A stretch of DNA of 41,412 nucleotides from Prochlorococcus sp. AG-418-F16 (GTDB lineage Bacteria > Cyanobacteriota > Cyanobacteriia > PCC-6307 > Cyanobiaceae), in contig QCLW01000007.1 in assembly GCA_003214235.1 (NCBI GenBank), positions 1 through 41,412 of the forward strand, in the 5' to 3' direction. The position numbers and the translations under genes were made by a program. Shown in pieces: positions 18,429 to 27,878 of this stretch. Each line of letters opens with the position of its first letter. Position 1 is the stretch's first letter. Below the pieces are notes generated by a model, which saw nothing but the letters and a program-made list of their open reading frames with translations, had not been told where the DNA came from and made no database searches.

Positions 18429-18865
18429 CTTTGCTTATCTAATTCTCCCTCATAAATTAATTCAAAAGGATTTTCGCCCACATATAGAGCAGCTTTAACA
18501 TTATCTTCAAATTTTTGTTGAACTACATTTACTTCTGACATTGGTATGCTTTTCCATAATTTCTTACTTTTCCAATTTACTAATATTAAAGCTTCTTCTT
18601 TTTGTTTATCCCAAAATAATTGTCTTCCCAAAAAACCATCTTGAGAAGATAACCATGGCTCCCATATTTCTTTTTCAGCATTCAACCATGCTGCTTTTGC
18701 ATCGGCAGGGACTTTAAGTCTTAATTCTTCTATAACCATTTCACCTTGATAATTATCCATAGGAAGAGCTTTTACATTTGGTATTTCAGATTGAAAAATT
18801 AAAACTAGTGAGCAAATTAATATTAAACAAAATCTTTGTAATTTTCTTTTTAAATTAAATTTCAT
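18425..18865 (-). CDS. Secreted TIGR03792 family protein
   Basis: This 146-residue protein has a signal peptide (basic start, hydrophobic 12-24, cleavage near VKA). The mature part ([20 protein letters not shown], then [18 protein letters not shown]) matches my memory of TIGR03792, a cyanobacterial family related to antibiotic-biosynthesis monooxygenase-like ferredoxin folds. Function is unknown. It overlaps larB downstream and ispF upstream by 4 bases each, forming a tight three-gene unit. Confidence 0.75.
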   Translation of the reverse strand: MKFNLKRKLQRFCLILICSLVLIFQSEIPNVKALPMDNYQGEMVIEELRLKVPADAKAAWLNAEKEIWEPWLSSQDGFLGRQLFWDKQKEEALILVNWKSKKLWKSIPMSEVNVVQQKFEDNVKAALYVGENPFELIYEGELDKQR

Positions 18866-19362
18866 TTTTTCTCAAGTAATACTACAGAATGGCAACTTAT
18901 CCCCTCCTCTCTTCCTTCTGGGCCCAATCTTTCATTCGTAGTTGCTTTAATCCCAATTAAATTTTCATCAATATTTAAGATCTCAGAAATGTTTTTTTTC
19001 ATTAATTTTATATGCGGCATTATTTTTGGCCTTTCAGCGATAAGAACACTATCAATATTGTTTATTTCCCAACCATTTTGTCTTATCAAGTCAATTACTT
19101 TTGATAACAAAAACAAGCTATCAGCATTTTTCCATTTTTCATCAGATGGCGGGAAATATTTTCCTATATCCCCCAGCGAAAGTGCTCCCAATAATGCATC
19201 CATTATTGAGTGACTTAAAACATCAGCATCACTATGACCTTCAAGTCCAAGATCATCAGGATGTTTTAGTTTTAACCCTCCAATAATTAAATCCCTTCCT
19301 TTAACTAGCCTATGTATATCATAACCATTGCCAATGCGAAAGTTTGGTGAGATTTTTTTCAT
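18862..19362 (-). CDS. ispF: 2-C-methyl-D-erythritol 2,4-cyclodiphosphate synthase
   Basis: This 166-residue zinc enzyme of the MEP isoprenoid pathway carries the metal residues of YDIHRL (Asp15, His17) and the conserved [21 protein letters not shown] segment. The C-terminal [15 protein letters not shown] is the family signature. Substrate and step follow from the family. The length is normal (about 160). It overlaps the TIGR03792 gene by 4 bases. Confidence 0.96.
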   Translation of the reverse strand: MKKISPNFRIGNGYDIHRLVKGRDLIIGGLKLKHPDDLGLEGHSDADVLSHSIMDALLGALSLGDIGKYFPPSDEKWKNADSLFLLSKVIDLIRQNGWEINNIDSVLIAERPKIMPHIKLMKKNISEILNIDENLIGIKATTNERLGPEGREEGISCHSVVLLEKK

Positions 19363-19495
19363 ATCAATGTCTTTAGGCGTTAAAGAAAAATTTGTAATTA
19401 CTGTAAAATTGAAAAATTATATTTAAGTTTTGAAGTAAAGACCTCATACTTTCGTAATAAATATATTAGCAGTAAAACAACTATACAGTTAAATC

Positions 19496-20581
19496 TTATA
19501 AATAAATTTTCAATATTGAACCATTAAATTGATCAACAAATAATTGTTCATTAGATGGCTCTCTTGAACTTGCAAATCGAGTAAGTATTGATTTATGTAC
19601 TTTATTAATTTGGACTAATTTATTGAATTTATTAAAAACTAAAATACTTCCTCCTGTTCTTGTTGTTACAGAGAAGCCTCCATCATAACCAAGCCAAGCA
19701 ACGTCATTTAAATAACCATGATAATCATTAGTTAAGAGTAAAGGATTTACATATGATTTTTCAACTTTTCTTATTTTAATTTCTTTTCCTATATTTTTAA
19801 TTTTAATATTAAATAAATTACCGACAGTGGTGGTTAAAATGACTGAATTTTTATATATCGGTGAAAACATATATGGCTCCTTAATTTTAATACTTTTGAT
19901 AACTTGAGCCTTAACTCCATTAACTTTTAGTAGACGTACTTTATTTTCTCTTCTACAAGAAACCAATAAGAAGTCATTATTTATCCAACAACTGGCATAA
20001 ACATTTTTACATCCACATTTTAATTGTTTTACTTCGTTTTTAATAAACAAAAAAGGTTCACCTCTTAGGTTTCCCATAAGAACTTTTCCATCCTTTGACT
20101 TTGAAAAAGATGAGATATTAAAGCTACTTGAAGGTATTATGATCTCTCTCCGAAAATTTTTATTAATTAAAACTGGATTAGAAGAAGAACCATTTCCAAT
20201 TAATAAACCTTCATCAATAATTTCAACCAATTCAGGTTTATTTGCAGACTCAAGAATATAATCTTTTACATAAAAACCAGTATTTTTATCATAGATCCTT
20301 AGTATGTTTTTTTCGGTTAAAGGTAAAAAAATATTCTTTGAATCTGAATTCCCTCCATAGATATTGCCTTCGGCATCATCATCAAGCGTGATTCTATCAA
20401 TTTTTGATATAAATTTTTCTTTAAATCTTAAAAATTTTCTAAGAGAAGAAAAATTTGGGATATATTTTCTGGACCTTACAAAATATCCATTAAAATTAGA
20501 TAAAAAAACAAGCCCAAAAGATAATAAGAAGCTTAAATTTGCTAAAAGAAATAAGAGAAAATATCTTCGATTTTTTTTCAT
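19496..20581 (-). CDS. Membrane-anchored, beta-propeller-like protein of unknown function
   Basis: This 361-residue protein has one uncleaved-looking N-terminal membrane segment (about 6-28) and then an extracytoplasmic domain rich in beta-strands. By eye there are about seven strand-rich repeats (for example FFVKD-, LLIGNG-, VLMGNL-, LLVSCR-, ILTTTVG-, GFSVTTRTGG-, LFVDQFNG-like), as in a seven-bladed propeller. The GGFSVTTRTGGSILVFNK part weakly resembles the DUF1513 family. It lies 19 bases after the polysaccharide export gene on the same strand. A role in polysaccharide export or the envelope is only a contextual guess. Confidence 0.55.
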   Translation of the reverse strand: MKKNRRYFLLFLLANLSFLLSFGLVFLSNFNGYFVRSRKYIPNFSSLRKFLRFKEKFISKIDRITLDDDAEGNIYGGNSDSKNIFLPLTEKNILRIYDKNTGFYVKDYILESANKPELVEIIDEGLLIGNGSSSNPVLINKNFRREIIIPSSSFNISSFSKSKDGKVLMGNLRGEPFLFIKNEVKQLKCGCKNVYASCWINNDFLLVSCRRENKVRLLKVNGVKAQVIKSIKIKEPYMFSPIYKNSVILTTTVGNLFNIKIKNIGKEIKIRKVEKSYVNPLLLTNDYHGYLNDVAWLGYDGGFSVTTRTGGSILVFNKFNKLVQINKVHKSILTRFASSREPSNEQLFVDQFNGSILKIYL

Positions 20582-20600
20582 TTATTGATTTTAATTTTAG

Positions 20601-21842
20601 TTATTCTCCAAAACCTTCAATCAATTCTTTTGTAGTATAAATACCTACGAATGGAGCGGTAAATTCTTTAATTAAACCAGTAGTCTTGCCAAAGAGACTG
20701 TTGGTATAAGTTATTAGATCCCCTTCTTTAACATAAGGATTTCTTTTTGAACCCCTTGGAGCATTTGCAGAATATGCAATCTTTTGTTTTGAAATTGAAC
20801 CATCACTTTCATAACGGATCAAAATAACCTTTCCTGACAATGGTTTTACAGGACCAGTTATATCTATAGCATCAGATAATGTTCCCACCAGAGGAAGCTT
20901 TATAGTGCCTGGATTTTCAACTTGTCCATACACCTGAACTTCTATGAAACGTGGCGACAAACCTCTTATAATTGATTTGGATATTTGATCAAAATAAGCT
21001 TTATCTAAAGCAGGAATAAAAATTTGATCACCATCAAGAAGTCTTAAATCATTATCTTTATCATTTTTATCTAAAAATTCATTTAAATTAATGATCGCTT
21101 TCTTTTTACCTCCGCCTTTGCTTATGGGAATATCTCTTATAATTTCAATTTTTGATAAATCAGTTTTAGAGGTAATGCCGCCTGATTTTTTAATTAAATC
21201 TGAGATATTTGTATCTAAATCATCTTTTTTATAAAAAGATTGATTATCTAATAACTGTTGATTTTGAAGATAATTTCTGTCAATAGATGTATCTATAGAA
21301 AGGGGTTTATTTTGAATTTCACTAACTCCAGAAAAATTGGCGTATGATCGGGATTTGTAAGCAGGAAATTTATACTTGCCTGGATATCTAATTTCTCCTG
21401 ATAAACTTACTTTTATCCCTCTAAATATTGCAATTTTTACTTTTATCTCAGGAGAAATAAGAAACTCAGAATATCTTTCTTCAAACAATTTTTCCAAATC
21501 AAGGGTAGTTAAACCTCTTACATTAGTTTCATTCAATCTTGGAAGATATATTTCTCCTTCTTCATTTACAGCATAAAAACCATTTAATTCTTTTGCTGGA
21601 TAAAAATCTATGAATAAAGTATCTCCGCTATCAATTATGTAATCCTCCAATTCTTTTTTGGAATCTAGATAAGTAGATGTTATCTCTTCATAATTTTCAG
21701 ATAGAATTTTTTTCGGTTTTGATTGAACTATCTCAGAGCTTAATAAAAAGCTAAAAAAACTTATTATTAAAAATAACTTTGAAAATTTTTTAAATAAAAA
21801 AAACAAACTTTTAATACTAAATATACAGTTTATTATATTCAC
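20601..21842 (-). CDS. Polysaccharide export protein (OPX/Wza-like, SLBB domains)
   Basis: From a GTG at 21842 this is a protein of about 413 residues. It has a hydrophobic signal sequence (FSKLFLIISFFSFLLSS), a Poly_export domain beginning YIIDSGDTLFIDF, and SLBB-type repeats (VKVSLSGEIRYPGKYKFPAY and FIEVQVYGQVENPGTIKLPL). Wza-like proteins form the outer-membrane channel for surface polysaccharide. An earlier in-frame ATG at 21962 would overlap trmD by 44 bases and place the signal sequence deep inside, so I prefer the later start. No Wzc kinase or polymerase gene is adjacent. Confidence 0.75.
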   Translation of the reverse strand: MNIINCIFSIKSLFFLFKKFSKLFLIISFFSFLLSSEIVQSKPKKILSENYEEITSTYLDSKKELEDYIIDSGDTLFIDFYPAKELNGFYAVNEEGEIYLPRLNETNVRGLTTLDLEKLFEERYSEFLISPEIKVKIAIFRGIKVSLSGEIRYPGKYKFPAYKSRSYANFSGVSEIQNKPLSIDTSIDRNYLQNQQLLDNQSFYKKDDLDTNISDLIKKSGGITSKTDLSKIEIIRDIPISKGGGKKKAIINLNEFLDKNDKDNDLRLLDGDQIFIPALDKAYFDQISKSIIRGLSPRFIEVQVYGQVENPGTIKLPLVGTLSDAIDITGPVKPLSGKVILIRYESDGSISKQKIAYSANAPRGSKRNPYVKEGDLITYTNSLFGKTTGLIKEFTAPFVGIYTTKELIEGFGE

Positions 21843-21918
21843 AAATTGTTCTTCATACTTTCTAGTGTCAAAATAGCTGAATTTAATGTTTTCTAATTTT
21901 ATAATTAAAATCGCAACA

Positions 21919-22638
21919 TTACTCGCTATATTCATTTTTATCAAATTGTTTAAGATAATCATTACGTAATAAATCTTTTCGTCTTTGATAAGTTCTTTTT
22001 AACATCTGTTCTTTTCTCCACAATTCTATCTCTCTATGATTACCACTCACTAAAACATCTGGTACTTTCATATTATTAAAATTCTGAGGTCTGGTATATT
22101 GTGGATATTCAAGCAGAGAAGAATTATGACTCTCTTCTAAAAGTGAATTTGATGTCCCAAGGGTACCGGGCAATAATCTTGTCAACCCATTAATTATTGA
22201 TATAGCTGGTATTTCACCACCCGAAAGGACGAAATCACCTAAAGAAATTTCTTCATCAGCTAAATATCTTATCCTTTCGTCAAAACCTTCATATTGACCA
22301 CAAATAATTATTAATTGATCTAAAGAGCTCCATCGCAAAAAATCATTTTGCTTTAATACCTTACCTTGTGGCGTCATTAATAAAGTTTTAGTATTATTTA
22401 GCTTTTCTATTGAATCAAAAGCATTGTATATAGGTTCTGGCTTTAGTACCATCCCAGAACCTCCACCATAAGGCTTATCATCTACTTGCTTGTAACTACC
22501 TATCCCGAAATTCCTGAGATCATGTAAATTTACATCGATCAAATTATTATCTAGAGCTCTTGTTATAACCCCTAAATTATTGATTAATTCAAAAGCTTTA
22601 GGGAACAATGTAATTACATCAAAATTAAAACCACTCAT
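21919..22638 (-). CDS. trmD: tRNA (guanine-N1)-methyltransferase TrmD
   Basis: This 239-residue SPOUT enzyme methylates G37 of tRNAs to prevent frameshifting. Seen motifs: [13 protein letters not shown] (57-69), [10 protein letters not shown] (114-123) and [11 protein letters not shown] (132-142), which form the knotted SAM site. The length is normal. The ATG follows the era stop directly (TAG-ATG), so it is probably cotranscribed with era. Confidence 0.97.
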   Translation of the reverse strand: MSGFNFDVITLFPKAFELINNLGVITRALDNNLIDVNLHDLRNFGIGSYKQVDDKPYGGGSGMVLKPEPIYNAFDSIEKLNNTKTLLMTPQGKVLKQNDFLRWSSLDQLIIICGQYEGFDERIRYLADEEISLGDFVLSGGEIPAISIINGLTRLLPGTLGTSNSLLEESHNSSLLEYPQYTRPQNFNNMKVPDVLVSGNHREIELWRKEQMLKRTYQRRKDLLRNDYLKQFDKNEYSE

Positions 22639-23550
22639 CTAGAAATCTTCCTCATAACCAAACTCAATTAACCTTGATTCTTTTTTTCTCCAATTTGGAA
22701 CAACTTTCACAAACAACTCCAGGTGAACTTGACCATCAATCAATTTTGACATATTTGATCTTGCTGATTGACCAATAATTTTTAACATTGAACCTTTCTT
22801 TCCAATAAGAATGCCTTTTTGAGTTGATCTTTCAACAATAATGGTAGCCAAAATAGCTGTAAAGCTTTTGCCATTTTTTCTTTTCATTTCCTCTATCTTT
22901 TCTATCTTTACTGCAACACTATGAGGTACTTCTTCTCTTGTATTTATTAATACCTGCTCTCTTACTAAATCAGATAATAAATTATCTAATGGTTGATCGC
23001 ATATCGTCTCTTCGCCATAAAGTTTTGGTCCCTCTGGAAGAAAATTAAGTGCCATATCGACTAGTTCAGAACATCCTTCTCCTTGAGAAGCACTTACAAT
23101 TTGAAAATTTCTATTAATTCCAAAAAATCTTCTATATTGATCTAATCGTAAATTCCTAAATTCTTTATTAACCAAATCCCACTTATTTAATGCAACAATA
23201 AACTCAGTTTTATTTGCGATTAAAAAGTTCAATATATATTCATCACCTCTACCAGGTTCTTCACTTGAATCAATTACAAAAATTACCATATCAACTCCAT
23301 TAATTGCAGATTTTGCGTTTTTTACTAATATCTCTCCAAGGCGATGATGAGGTTTATGAACACCTGGTGTATCGACAAAAATTATTTGTCCATTGTTTGT
23401 AGTAAGTATTCCTTTTAATTTATTTCTAGTAGTTTGCGCTATTGGAGAAGTAATTGTTATTTTTTCTCCAATCAATTTATTAATTAAAGTAGATTTACCG
23501 ACATTTGGCCTTCCTAGTAAAGTTACAAACCCAGATCTATAATTGGTCAA
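22639..23550 (-). CDS. era: GTPase Era
   Basis: This 303-residue protein pairs an N-terminal small GTPase domain with a C-terminal KH domain. It has G1 GRPNVGKST (13-21), G3 DTPGVHKPHH, G4 NKWD, and a KH stretch ILIGKKGSMLKIIGQSAR around residue 245. Era binds 16S rRNA in 30S subunit assembly. The start is TTG at 23550. It is divergent from the 175-residue gene across 38 bases. Confidence 0.97.
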   Translation of the reverse strand: MTNYRSGFVTLLGRPNVGKSTLINKLIGEKITITSPIAQTTRNKLKGILTTNNGQIIFVDTPGVHKPHHRLGEILVKNAKSAINGVDMVIFVIDSSEEPGRGDEYILNFLIANKTEFIVALNKWDLVNKEFRNLRLDQYRRFFGINRNFQIVSASQGEGCSELVDMALNFLPEGPKLYGEETICDQPLDNLLSDLVREQVLINTREEVPHSVAVKIEKIEEMKRKNGKSFTAILATIIVERSTQKGILIGKKGSMLKIIGQSARSNMSKLIDGQVHLELFVKVVPNWRKKESRLIEFGYEEDF

Positions 23551-23588
23551 AGACTTTTAATGCATCAATAATAAAATTCTGATCAAAA

Positions 23589-24116
23589 ATGGAAAAAAAA
23601 ACCATAAATTTAAAAGAAGCTTCGTTTACGCAAGCAATAAACATATCTGCACAATGGTGTAAAGAGTGGGGAGAAGATTTACTGAGCGAAGAGGTTTTAG
23701 CAGATAGAATTGCAGAACTAATTAAGACAAAAAATGGACTCAGAGGATTTTTTGCGTACGCCTTATCAGATAAAGATTGTTTTTTGTTAGATAAACTTCC
23801 TTCTTCAATAATTTTCAAACTTAACGAAGTTGGGGATCCTGTAGTAGAAATAGTAGTAAAAAATTTAATAATGAGTACTGCTCAAATTATTATTCATCAA
23901 AGAGATAATAATCATGAATACGAGATGACATCTGAAAACATTTCAGATAGATGTAAAGCTATTTTGAGACTACTAGAAACAAAGTTAGTTACAAAGACTA
24001 TTAATCAAGTCCTTAAAGACCTAGATAATATGGGAAATAGTTTTGATAATTCAATAAAATATGATTCAGAGCAAAAGGAATTTATAAAAAAACAATTTCT
24101 TGACATCGCCCAATAA
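23589..24116 (+). CDS. Conserved-type hypothetical protein, function unknown
   Basis: This 175-residue soluble protein has no motif I recognise. It is acidic with mixed helix and strand, and includes an ISAQWCKEWGEDLLSEEVLADR segment. It starts with ATG at 23589 and ends just before the bidirectional terminator at 24118. The intact length and the terminator support a real gene. I suggest no function. Confidence 0.75.
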   Translation: MEKKTINLKEASFTQAINISAQWCKEWGEDLLSEEVLADRIAELIKTKNGLRGFFAYALSDKDCFLLDKLPSSIIFKLNEVGDPVVEIVVKNLIMSTAQIIIHQRDNNHEYEMTSENISDRCKAILRLLETKLVTKTINQVLKDLDNMGNSFDNSIKYDSEQKEFIKKQFLDIAQ

Positions 24117-24117
24117 A

Positions 24118-24143
24118 AAAGCGTAGAAAAAATTCTACGCTTT
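24118..24143. terminator. Bidirectional intrinsic terminator
   Basis: A perfect inverted repeat pairs AAAGCGTAGAA (24118-24128) with TTCTACGCTTT (24133-24143) around a four-base loop. A-rich sequence precedes it (24114-24120), which gives U-rich RNA on the minus strand, while the plus side ends in TTT. It lies between the convergent 175-residue gene (stop 24116) and the BI-1 gene (stop 24168), so it can end both transcripts. It is the clearest terminator in the window. Confidence 0.9.
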
Positions 24144-24167
24144 GAATTGGAAATTGGAATAATTTGT

Positions 24168-24905
24168 TTAATCTCTTCTTCCACCACCTTGAAGAGCAAG
24201 CATTAATCTCAATATAAAAACGAAAAGATTTATATAAGTTAGATACATACCTAAAGCTCCTGCCAGGTATTGATCATCATTATATCTTCTTGGCATTGTA
24301 TAGAAATCTACAAAAGACATTGCAACAAACAAGACAGTTCCAAATCCTGCAATGATCAATTCAAGTCCCGAACCGCCAAAAACTCCTGGAGCAAAGAATC
24401 CTCCAATTAATTGAACAAACATTGCTATAAGAAGTCCTATTAACCCAAGACCAACTACCCCACTTAGTGCTTGACCAACGCTATCACTCATTCTTTGGCC
24501 AGTGTAAGAGGCAATAACAAAAGTTATCCCTGTAGCTAAAGCAGCTGTTCCGACTGAACCAATACCAATTGTTCCTATTGCTAAAGCAACTATTCCACTT
24601 AAGGTGAATCCAGTTAACAAGCTAAATCCTGTTAGTAAAGGCAAGGCCTTTGCATTATTTGCATTATTTGCAGCGCTTGTAGCTATAAAAAACAAAATCA
24701 ATTCAGCAATTAAAGCAACTATTGAGAGAGGCTGGAAAAGACCAGGATTTGTTGCTATTAGTGAGACACCTGCTAAAACGCCCAAAGAAGTTAGCACCAT
24801 ACCTCCACCAACGTAGGGTAGGGCTTTTTGAACAACATTAGGTCCAACAATTGAACTAGTTTGCGCTTCACGAATAGCTTGATTGAAATTACTACTTGCT
24901 GGCAT
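24168..24905 (-). CDS. Bax inhibitor-1/YccA family membrane protein
   Basis: This is a 245-residue protein with about seven membrane segments. It begins with a soluble ASSNFNQAIREAQTS tail and contains a YPRRYNDD-like loop (TMPRRYNDDQYLAGALGMYL) ahead of the last helix. The BI-1/YccA (UPF0005) fold is linked in bacteria to FtsH regulation and in some members to pH-dependent calcium leak. Only the family is visible here. It lies downstream of phoH on the same strand with a 74-base gap. Confidence 0.85.
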   Translation of the reverse strand: MPASSNFNQAIREAQTSSIVGPNVVQKALPYVGGGMVLTSLGVLAGVSLIATNPGLFQPLSIVALIAELILFFIATSAANNANNAKALPLLTGFSLLTGFTLSGIVALAIGTIGIGSVGTAALATGITFVIASYTGQRMSDSVGQALSGVVGLGLIGLLIAMFVQLIGGFFAPGVFGGSGLELIIAGFGTVLFVAMSFVDFYTMPRRYNDDQYLAGALGMYLTYINLFVFILRLMLALQGGGRRD

Positions 24906-24979
24906 TTTTTTTTATTAAATATGATTTTATTCTACTTGATTTTTAAAATTTCAGGGTACGGATCTCCAGAGTTATAAAG

Positions 24980-25936
24980 TTATTTATAAGCCTCAATAAT
25001 TTTCTGAACTAAAGGATGACGAACCACATCTTCAACAGATAGATAACACAATTTTATACCTTCAGTTTCAGAGAATATTCTTGATGCTTCGATAAGGCCG
25101 CTTTCCTGATCTTTTTTTAAATCAATTTGAGTAATATCTCCATTTACAACCATCTTTGATCTTTCACCTAATCTTGTTAAAAACATTCTCATTTGAGCGC
25201 AAGTTGTGTTTTGTGCTTCATCTAAGATCACCAAAGAGTTATCCAAGGTTCTGCCTCTCATAAATGCTAATGGTGCAACTTCAATAATTCCTTTGTCGAC
25301 TAACGAATTTGTTCTATCAAATCCGAAAATACTATGTAAAGAATCAAATAGTGGTCTTAAATATGGATCTACTTTTTGTTGCAAATCTCCAGGAAGGAAT
25401 CCCAAACTTTCGCCAGCTTCTACTGCTGGTCTGGTTAGAACAATTCTCTCTATTTTTTTTTCGTTCAATAGTCTTGCTGCGCAAACAGTTGCTAGAAATG
25501 TCTTACCTGTTCCAGCTGGACCAATTGCAAATGTAAGATCAAAGTTTTCAATTGATTCAACATATTCTTTTTGCCTAATAGTTCTTGGTCTTAAATATCT
25601 CCCTTCTTTCGAACGAGCAAGAACCTTTTTCCCAAGCTCAGCATGTGAAGATGACTCTCCCATATTTAAAGAACTAAGAGCTGCTTTAAGATCTACCTCT
25701 GGGACTTCTAAGCCTTGCTCCCAAATTGGTCTTGTAAGCTCTACTAATGCTGATGCTCTCTCAATTTTAGATATGACACCGTTCATCTCAAGTTGTAAGC
25801 CTCTTATAGTTAAAGAAACTCCAGTTAAAGACTCAAATTTTTTTAAGAAAGAATTCCCAGGTCCAGATAATGCTGTAGCAGCATCAGAGCTTGGCAAATC
25901 GATTGTGAAGTGACCATTTTTGGAAACTTCTTTCAT
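24980..25936 (-). CDS. phoH: PhoH-like P-loop NTPase
   Basis: This 318-residue protein pairs an N-terminal region with a PhoH ATPase domain. Walker A is GPAGTGKT (139-146) and Walker B is LVILDEAQN near 234. The family has been tied to RNA metabolism. The name is historical from phosphate starvation, and nothing here shows a Pho site. It follows rpsP on the same strand with a 36-base gap. Confidence 0.93.
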   Translation of the reverse strand: MKEVSKNGHFTIDLPSSDAATALSGPGNSFLKKFESLTGVSLTIRGLQLEMNGVISKIERASALVELTRPIWEQGLEVPEVDLKAALSSLNMGESSSHAELGKKVLARSKEGRYLRPRTIRQKEYVESIENFDLTFAIGPAGTGKTFLATVCAARLLNEKKIERIVLTRPAVEAGESLGFLPGDLQQKVDPYLRPLFDSLHSIFGFDRTNSLVDKGIIEVAPLAFMRGRTLDNSLVILDEAQNTTCAQMRMFLTRLGERSKMVVNGDITQIDLKKDQESGLIEASRIFSETEGIKLCYLSVEDVVRHPLVQKIIEAYK

Positions 25937-25972
25937 TTAGTTATTGTATAAGAATAAAAATTAGTCAAACTA

Positions 25973-26332
25973 CTAACTTTCAGCTTCATCACTAACACTT
26001 TCAGCTTTACTGCTATCACTCTCTTTGTCTTTAGCTTTAGCTAATTTTTCCTTCTCTAACTTGGCCTTACCAATAGCGATAGAGGGTCTCTCTATTTTTT
26101 CTAACAACCCTCCTTTTTCTAATAATGTTCTAACCACATCAGTTGGCTGAGCACCCTGTGTAAGTCTAGTTCTTAAAGCTTCTGTATCAAGCCTAGTTTC
26201 TTTAGTTCTTGGGTTATAAAAACCTAGTTCTTGTAGGGGTCTACCATCTCTTCTGGAAGTACTATTGCATGCAACAATCCTGAAACTTGCCTCTTTTTTC
26301 TTTCCAAAGCGCTTAAGGCGCAATTTAATCAT
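25973..26332 (-). CDS. rpsP: 30S ribosomal protein S16
   Basis: This 119-residue ribosomal protein begins [20 protein letters not shown]. The S16 core is about 80 residues and ends near residue 85. The remainder is a charged Lys/Glu/Ser-rich extension, common in cyanobacteria. It lies between ffh and phoH on the same strand. Confidence 0.97.
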   Translation of the reverse strand: MIKLRLKRFGKKKEASFRIVACNSTSRRDGRPLQELGFYNPRTKETRLDTEALRTRLTQGAQPTDVVRTLLEKGGLLEKIERPSIAIGKAKLEKEKLAKAKDKESDSSKAESVSDEAES

Positions 26333-26386
26333 CTTAAGTTAATACGTTTTTAATAATAATATCATTTAAAGGTAAAAATTTAGAAA

Positions 26387-27829
26387 CTATAAATCAGCAA
26401 ACCCTTTTTTCTTTTTATTATTTTTTTGTTTTTTCGTCGGTTTATTACCACTCATTCCTCCCATTCCTCCCATTCCTGGCATTCCTCCCATTCCTGGCAT
26501 TCCTCCCATTCCTGGCATTCCTGGCATTCCTCCATTGGACATTTGTTTCATAAAACCTCTCATTCTTTGAAAATCAGCCAATACTTTATCTACGTCTTTT
26601 GCTTCATATCCACTACCCTGAGCGATCCTTTGTCTTCTTGAAGGTTGAGCGGCAAGCACCTCAGGTTTTTGTTTCTCCTCAAGAGTCATTGAAGAGATCA
26701 TAGATTCTATTTTCTTAAGTTGATCTTCACCATCTTTTATCATCCCATCATCTATCTTATTCATTCCAGGTATTAACTTAATCAATCCACCAAGTGAGCC
26801 CATCCTTTTAATTAATCTCATTTGCTTAACAAAATCATTAAAATCAAAAGTTGCTTCTTGAAGTTTCTTTTGCATCGCTTCTGCATCAGCAAGCTCAACT
26901 TCTTTTTGGGCTTTTTCAACAAGTGTCAATACATCACCCATGCCTAATATTCTGCTTGCCATTCTCTCTGGATGGAATGGTTGAAGTGCCTCTATTTTTT
27001 CGCCTACACCAATAAATTTGATGGGTTTACCACTTATTTTTCTTATTGATAAAGCCGCTCCTCCTCTTGAGTCTCCATCTAACTTAGTAAGTATCGCACC
27101 AGAAATTCCTACTTTTTCATGAAATGATTTTGTCAAATCAGCAGCTTCTTGACCAATCATAGAATCTACAACAAGCAAGACTTCATCAGGATTAGAAACT
27201 TCTTTTATCCGAACCATTTCACTCATCATTGAATCATCTATTTGCAATCTTCCTGCAGTATCAATAATGATCGAGTTAAAGTTATTTTCACTTGCATAAT
27301 TTAAGGCATCCTTTGCTATCTCTTCTGGTTTACTATTTTTTCCTTTCGCCGAAAACACTTCTAAATCATATTGACTTCCTAATGTTTTAAGTTGTTCTAC
27401 AGCTGCTGGCCGATAAATATCTGCAGCCACCAAAAGAACTTTCTTATCTTTTCCCTTAAGATAAAGGCCCAATTTTCCTGATGCAGTTGTTTTACCGGCA
27501 CCCTGAAGTCCAGCCATTAAAATAACGGTAGGACTATTCTCATTTTCATTTAATGGAGAGTTTTCATTACCCATAATATTTATCAATTCTTTATTTACAA
27601 CTTCTATAAATTTCTGACCGGGATTTACTCCCCTAACTACTTCTTCTCCAATAGCTTTATCTTTAACATCTGAAATAAACTCTTTTACTACAGACAAACT
27701 AACATCGGCATCCAGTAATGCTCTTTTAACCTCTTTCAAGGCATCGTTGATATTATTTTCACTAATTTTTGCTTCGCCTCTTAAACCCTTTACTGCGTCT
27801 TCAAAGCGTGATGAGAGTTCATCAAACAT
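26387..27829 (-). CDS. ffh: Signal recognition particle protein Ffh
   Basis: This is an SRP54 GTPase of about 480 residues that binds signal sequences of nascent membrane proteins with 4.5S RNA. It has an N domain, a G domain with GLQGAGKTT (about 107-115) and DTAGRL near 190, and an M domain with the hydrophobic Met-rich groove. I use the ATG at 27829 (MFDELSSRF); a TTG two codons earlier is possible. The tail carries nine MPG/MGG repeats and then a Lys-rich end. It lies upstream of rpsP on the same strand. Confidence 0.97.
   Translation of the reverse strand: MFDELSSRFEDAVKGLRGEAKISENNINDALKEVKRALLDADVSLSVVKEFISDVKDKAIGEEVVRGVNPGQKFIEVVNKELINIMGNENSPLNENENSPTVILMAGLQGAGKTTASGKLGLYLKGKDKKVLLVAADIYRPAAVEQLKTLGSQYDLEVFSAKGKNSKPEEIAKDALNYASENNFNSIIIDTAGRLQIDDSMMSEMVRIKEVSNPDEVLLVVDSMIGQEAADLTKSFHEKVGISGAILTKLDGDSRGGAALSIRKISGKPIKFIGVGEKIEALQPFHPERMASRILGMGDVLTLVEKAQKEVELADAEAMQKKLQEATFDFNDFVKQMRLIKRMGSLGGLIKLIPGMNKIDDGMIKDGEDQLKKIESMISSMTLEEKQKPEVLAAQPSRRQRIAQGSGYEAKDVDKVLADFQRMRGFMKQMSNGGMPGMPGMGGMPGMGGMPGMGGMGGMSGNKPTKKQKNNKKKKGFADL
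26451..26531. repeat. Nine-base tandem repeat in the ffh tail
   Basis: Nine tandem copies of a 9-base unit (cccattcct or ggcattcct on the plus strand) encode MPG/MGG/MSG triplets at the C-terminus of Ffh. Glycine-methionine repeats are common in SRP54 M-domain tails. Copy number is likely to vary between strains through slippage. Confidence 0.85.
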
Positions 27830-27878
27830 TATCAAAAAGTATTTTTTTAATTATTATAGATGATCTCTAAGTTTATAA

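Noticed and set aside
19363-19495. Possible tRNA or small RNA in the gap upstream of ispF
   Set aside because: It is AT-rich with no cloverleaf or strong stem found by eye.
25206-25913. A 235-codon open frame on the plus strand inside phoH
   Set aside because: It is fully antisense to a clear phoH gene, with no own motif or spacing.
26426-26641. His-Ser repeat protein or CRISPR-like array
   Set aside because: The units are 9-base coding repeats of the Ffh tail with no unique spacers, and the plus-strand frame is a shadow.
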